Positions 32,096 through 35,092 of a DNA stretch of 35,092 nt are shown here, piece after piece. Made by a program: the position numbers and the translations under genes. Within the stretch, counting starts at the first letter, position 1, and the number at the start of each line of letters is the position of its first letter. This DNA is from Candidatus Rokuibacteriota bacterium. Lineage in GTDB: Bacteria; Methylomirabilota; Methylomirabilia; Rokubacteriales; CSP1-6. Location: contig VGLJ01000052.1 of assembly GCA_016866775.1 (NCBI GenBank), forward strand, positions 1 through 35,092, given 5' to 3'. A model generated the notes under the pieces. That model was given only the letters and a program-made list of their open reading frames with translations. It had not been told where the DNA came from and ran no database searches.

Positions 32096-33180
32096 CGGCC
32101 CGCGGCGATCTCCGTGAGCGCGGCGCGCACGTCGTCGGGTCCGATGTCCGTCACGATCGTGAAGCGGCCGATCTCGGGCGCGAGGACGAACGGCACGCGG
32201 CCGTCACGGCCCTTCTTGTCGTGCGTCATCGCCTCGAGCACGGCCCGCGCGTCGATCGCCGTGCTGCGGACCGGCAGCCCCAGCCGCGCGAGCAGGTGCT
32301 CCTGCCGCGCGCGCGTCGCGGCGGACGCGATGCCGCGCCGGACGGCGACCGCGGCCTCGGCGGCGATGCCGAGCGACACCGCCTCGCCGTGGGTCATCTC
32401 GCCGTAGCCGGCCGCCGCCTCGATCGCGTGGCCGATCGTGTGGCCGTAGTTGAGCACCATTCTGAGATCGGACTCGCGCTCGTCGCGCTCGACGACGGAC
32501 GCCTTGAGCCGGCACGAGCCGGCGATGATGCGGTCGACGGTCGCGTGGTCGCGCGTGCCGAGGCCGTCCGTCGACCGCTCGATGTCGTCGAAGTACGCCG
32601 CCTCGAGCACGATGCCGTGCTTCACGACTTCCGCGAGGCCCGAGCGGTATTCCCGCGCGGGCAGGCTGTCGACGGTCGCGGTGTCGACGATGACGAGCCG
32701 CGGCTGATGGAACGCGCCGATGAGGTTCTTGCCCTTCGGATGATCGATGGCCGTCTTGCCGCCGCTGGAGGCGTCGACTTGCGCGAGCACCGTCGTCGGA
32801 CACTGCACGAAGTTGGTGCCGCGCATGTACGTGGCGGACACGAAGCCCGCGAGGTCGCCCACCGCGCCGCCGCCCAGGGCGACGATCGTCGAGCTGCGGT
32901 CCAGGCGCGCCGCCACGCAGGCGTCCCAGCCGTCGGACGCGACGGCGACCGTCTTCGCGGCTTCGCCCTCCGGCAGCTCGACGGTCGTGACCGTGAAGCC
33001 GGCCGACGTGAGGCTCTCGACGACGGCCTTGCCGTAGAGACGCCCGATGGCGGCATCGGTGAACAGCGCCGCGCGGCTGCCCACGCCGAGCGCCCGCAGC
33101 CGCGCGCCGACGGTGCCGAGCGCGCCGCGCTCGACGACGATGGAGTACGACCGTGGACCGAGATCAACGGGGATCAGCAC
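32092..33180 (-). CDS. aroB: 3-dehydroquinate synthase
   Basis: A 362-residue NAD- and metal-dependent enzyme converting DAHP to 3-dehydroquinate in the shikimate pathway. Motifs are ALGGGAVGDLAGFVSATYMRG, TTVLAQVDASSGGKTAIDHP, and the metal ligands in SGLAEVVKHG (Glu), YGHTIGHAIE (His) and MTHGEAVSLG (His). The start is GTG at 33178-33180; no ribosome site is clear upstream. In many bacteria aroB lies beside pilQ together with aroK; here no aroK is between them. Confidence 0.95.
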   Translation of the reverse strand: MLIPVDLGPRSYSIVVERGALGTVGARLRALGVGSRAALFTDAAIGRLYGKAVVESLTSAGFTVTTVELPEGEAAKTVAVASDGWDACVAARLDRSSTIVALGGGAVGDLAGFVSATYMRGTNFVQCPTTVLAQVDASSGGKTAIDHPKGKNLIGAFHQPRLVIVDTATVDSLPAREYRSGLAEVVKHGIVLEAAYFDDIERSTDGLGTRDHATVDRIIAGSCRLKASVVERDERESDLRMVLNYGHTIGHAIEAAAGYGEMTHGEAVSLGIAAEAAVAVRRGIASAATRARQEHLLARLGLPVRSTAIDARAVLEAMTHDKKGRDGRVPFVLAPEIGRFTIVTDIGPDDVRAALTEIAAGR

Positions 33181-33208
33181 GGGCGGCGTTCAGCTTAGCA
33201 CGCGCTCG

Positions 33209-33229
33209 CGGCGGGATGGCGGCCCGCCG
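33209..33229. terminator. 7-bp hairpin in the pilQ-aroB gap
   Basis: CGGCGGG and CCCGCCG pair around a seven-base loop inside the 57-base gap between the pilQ stop (33238) and the aroB GTG. There is no T-run on either strand, so it may be a weak attenuator rather than a terminator. Confidence 0.3.
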
Positions 33230-33237
33230 GCGGCGTG

Positions 33238-35092
33238 TTATCGCGGCTGCGCGGGCGGCGCGGGCAGGGTGGCGGCGGGGTTGCGCAGAACCGACGGCGT
33301 CACGAACACGACGAGCTCGCGACCCTGCTCGAAGGTTTCCTTCTGCTTGAAGAGCCAGCCGATGACCGGCAGGTCGCCGAGCACGGGCACCTTGCGGACG
33401 GTGTTCGTGTCGGTCGACGTGGCGACGCCGCCGACGACGAGCCGCTCGCCCTCGCGGATGAGGACCTGGGTCTCGGCCTTGCGCTTGTTGATCGCGGGCG
33501 GGTTGCCGGAGTTTCCGAGGTTGACGACGGTGCCGCGGGAGTTGTTCTCGACGATCACCGTCATCTTGATCTTGTTGACGTCGCCTTCCCTGATCACGGT
33601 GGGCGTGACTTCCAGCTTCAGGAGCGCTTCCTTGAACTGGATCTGCGTGCCCGCCGAGCTCACGGTCGCGTAGGGGATCTCTTCACCCAGCGAGATCGTC
33701 GCCTTCGCGTTCTCGACGGTGACGATCTCGGGCCGCGCGAGCGTGCGCGTCTTGCCCTGCTCGGCCAGCGCCTGCAACGCGAGGTTGACGTTGAACCGCG
33801 AGGCGATGATCCCGAACGCGAGGCCGGCCGCGGGCAGCGGGCCCGCGTTCGGCAACGCGCTGATCGGCAAATTGATCAGGTTCCCGCCGAGCGGCAGACC
33901 CGTCGAGGCGCTGACCGGCAGGAACGCGTTCAGCAAGGTGTTCGGGTTCGGCAAGCCGCTGGTCGGTCCCGCCGTGACGCTCCCCGGGGGCGTGATCGCG
34001 ATCCGGTCGGAGAGCAGCGAGCCGTCGGGAAGCACGACACCCGGCGCCGCCGCGACGGTCTGGCCGAGGTTCGACGCGCCCTGGAAGCCCTGTCCCACGA
34101 GCGCCAGCGAGCCCGCTCTCCCGGCCGCCGCGCCGCCCCACATGATGCCGATCTGCTCGAGCGCGTTGCGGTCGAGGATCTCCATCCGCGCCTCGATCTT
34201 CACCTGCGGCAGCGGGATGTCGAAGCTCTCCTTGATCAGCTTCTTGATGCGCTCGAGGTCGGCCGCGTACAGCCGGAGGAAGATCGTGTGCGTCGCCTTG
34301 TGCGCGCGGATCGTGAGGCCCTTCGCCACCACGTCCTGCGACACGGAGATCGGTCCCGTCGTCGGCGCGGGCTGCGCCTGGCCTTGCTGCTGGCCGTAGA
34401 GGTTCGAGAACGGCGGCTCCGCGATCGGCGGCGCGCCGCCGGTCGTCGGCGTGCCCTCGATCTTCTTGCCTTCCTTCGGGATGCCGAGGATGCCCTGCAG
34501 CGTCTCGGCGACCTCTTCGGGATCCGCGTAGGAGAGCCGGATCGTCTCCTCGCGCAGCGGTCCACGCGCTTCGGCTTCCTTCACCGCGGCTTCCGCCGCG
34601 TACTTCCGCTGCAGCGCCTCGGCTTCCTTGAGCTGCGCCTCGGCCATCTTCGCGCGCGCCTCGGCCTCGCTCTTGAGCTTGGCCTCGACGACCTTCGCCG
34701 CCGCCTCACGCTCCTTCGTGAGCGCCTCCGACGTCACGATGCGGAGGACATTGCCCTTCTCGACCTTCTGGAGCCCGCGCGTCTCGAGGACCGTGTCGAG
34801 CGCCTGCTCCCACGACACGTTGCGGAGCGAGATCGACATCTTTCCCTTGACGTCGTCGCCGACCACGATGTTGCGCCCGCTCTCGGCGGCGAGGATGCGG
34901 AGCAGGTTCACGACGTCGGCGTCCTTGAAGTCGAGCGAGATGAGCCGCCGGCCGTTCGCCGCGCTGATCGTGCCCGCGGGCGGCGCGGGCGTCGCGGGAG
35001 GCGGCGTCTGCGCTTGCGCCAGCCGGACCGGCGGCGCGGCGACGATCGGCGGCGCGGCGACCACGGGAGCCGGTGCGGTGGCGACGGGCTCG
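33238..35092 (-). CDS. pilQ: Type IV pilus secretin PilQ (5' end outside the window)
   Basis: At least 618 residues of an outer-membrane secretin; the frame is open to the window edge, so the signal peptide and probably AMIN domains lie outside. The visible order is a Pro/Ala linker, an STN domain (ISLDFKDADVVNLLRILAAESGRNIVVGDDVKGKMSISL), a long Ala/Glu/Lys helix segment (about 60 residues from SEALTKEREAAAKVVEAKLK), an N-domain around PLPQVKIEARMEILDRNALEQIGI, and the secretin core ending in RKVPVLGDLPVIGWLFK and the ELVVFVTPSVL strand. A Gly/Pro/Leu-rich stretch interrupts the core near 33850-34030, where secretins vary. It forms the pore through which the pilus leaves the cell. Confidence 0.93.
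   Translation of the reverse strand, partial: EPVATAPAPVVAAPPIVAAPPVRLAQAQTPPPATPAPPAGTISAANGRRLISLDFKDADVVNLLRILAAESGRNIVVGDDVKGKMSISLRNVSWEQALDTVLETRGLQKVEKGNVLRIVTSEALTKEREAAAKVVEAKLKSEAEARAKMAEAQLKEAEALQRKYAAEAAVKEAEARGPLREETIRLSYADPEEVAETLQGILGIPKEGKKIEGTPTTGGAPPIAEPPFSNLYGQQQGQAQPAPTTGPISVSQDVVAKGLTIRAHKATHTIFLRLYAADLERIKKLIKESFDIPLPQVKIEARMEILDRNALEQIGIMWGGAAAGRAGSLALVGQGFQGASNLGQTVAAAPGVVLPDGSLLSDRIAITPPGSVTAGPTSGLPNPNTLLNAFLPVSASTGLPLGGNLINLPISALPNAGPLPAAGLAFGIIASRFNVNLALQALAEQGKTRTLARPEIVTVENAKATISLGEEIPYATVSSAGTQIQFKEALLKLEVTPTVIREGDVNKIKMTVIVENNSRGTVVNLGNSGNPPAINKRKAETQVLIREGERLVVGGVATSTDTNTVRKVPVLGDLPVIGWLFKQKETFEQGRELVVFVTPSVLRNPAATLPAPPAQPR

Overview
The window is about 35 kb of high-GC DNA (roughly 68-70% by eye) that is almost fully coding. 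Gene density, heavy use of GTG/TTG/CTG starts, chained ATGA/GTGA overlaps and the gene content (several branched-chain amino acid type ABC importers, hydantoinase/oxoprolinase genes, CaiB/BaiF CoA transferases, a molybdenum hydroxylase, a type IV pilus secretin) suggest a soil or subsurface Gram-negative heterotroph. My best guess is Candidatus Rokubacteria/Methylomirabilota or a deltaproteobacterium-like lineage. That placement is inference from style; no rRNA or other phylogenetic marker is present except EF-P, AroB and AccC, which could be used to place it. I saw no tRNA, rRNA, CRISPR array, insertion sequence, phage gene or known riboswitch.

Layout, left to right. (1) 1-10.4 kb: the tail of an unidentified gene, a Rid-family gene on the minus strand, and a divergent plus-strand catabolic operon. 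The operon runs: class III aminotransferase, periplasmic binding protein, LivH, fused LivM-LivG, LivF, HyuA, HyuB. It looks like uptake plus ATP-dependent ring opening of an oxoproline/hydantoin-like compound. (2) 10.4-11.0 kb: a Rieske oxygenase gene cut off after its iron-sulfur domain and joined, tail to tail, to a minus-strand gene cut off just after its signal peptide. (3) 11.0-13.7 kb, minus: FAD monooxygenase, nitrate/taurine-type ABC ATPase, class II aldolase, then the truncated secreted protein. (4) 13.7-15.3 kb: a plus-strand flavin amine oxidase, a cluster of hairpins and a small minus-strand lipoprotein. (5) 15.3-28.4 kb, minus: one long colinear unit read from a consensus-like promoter at about 28.45 kb. 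It encodes a binding protein, LivH, LivM, LivG, LivF, a MaoC-like dehydratase, an ornithine cyclodeaminase-MOSC fusion, a cupin, a molybdenum hydroxylase large subunit, a two-domain CoA transferase and an enoyl-CoA hydratase. (6) 28.4-35.1 kb, minus: a housekeeping cluster of PilQ (5' end outside the window), AroB, TPR protein, EF-P, AccB, AccC and ThiE.

How the genes may work together: the large minus-strand unit couples import of a small carboxylate or amino acid to oxidation by a Mo enzyme, CoA activation and hydration of the enoyl-CoA. The MOSC domain is related to Mo-cofactor sulfurases, so its presence two genes before a xanthine-oxidase-type enzyme may be functional. No clearly new defence or mobile system is visible. 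The points most worth checking are the double truncation at about 10.94 kb, the apparent CTG start of accC, the cyclodeaminase-MOSC read-through, and a stop/start overlap held in a hairpin loop.
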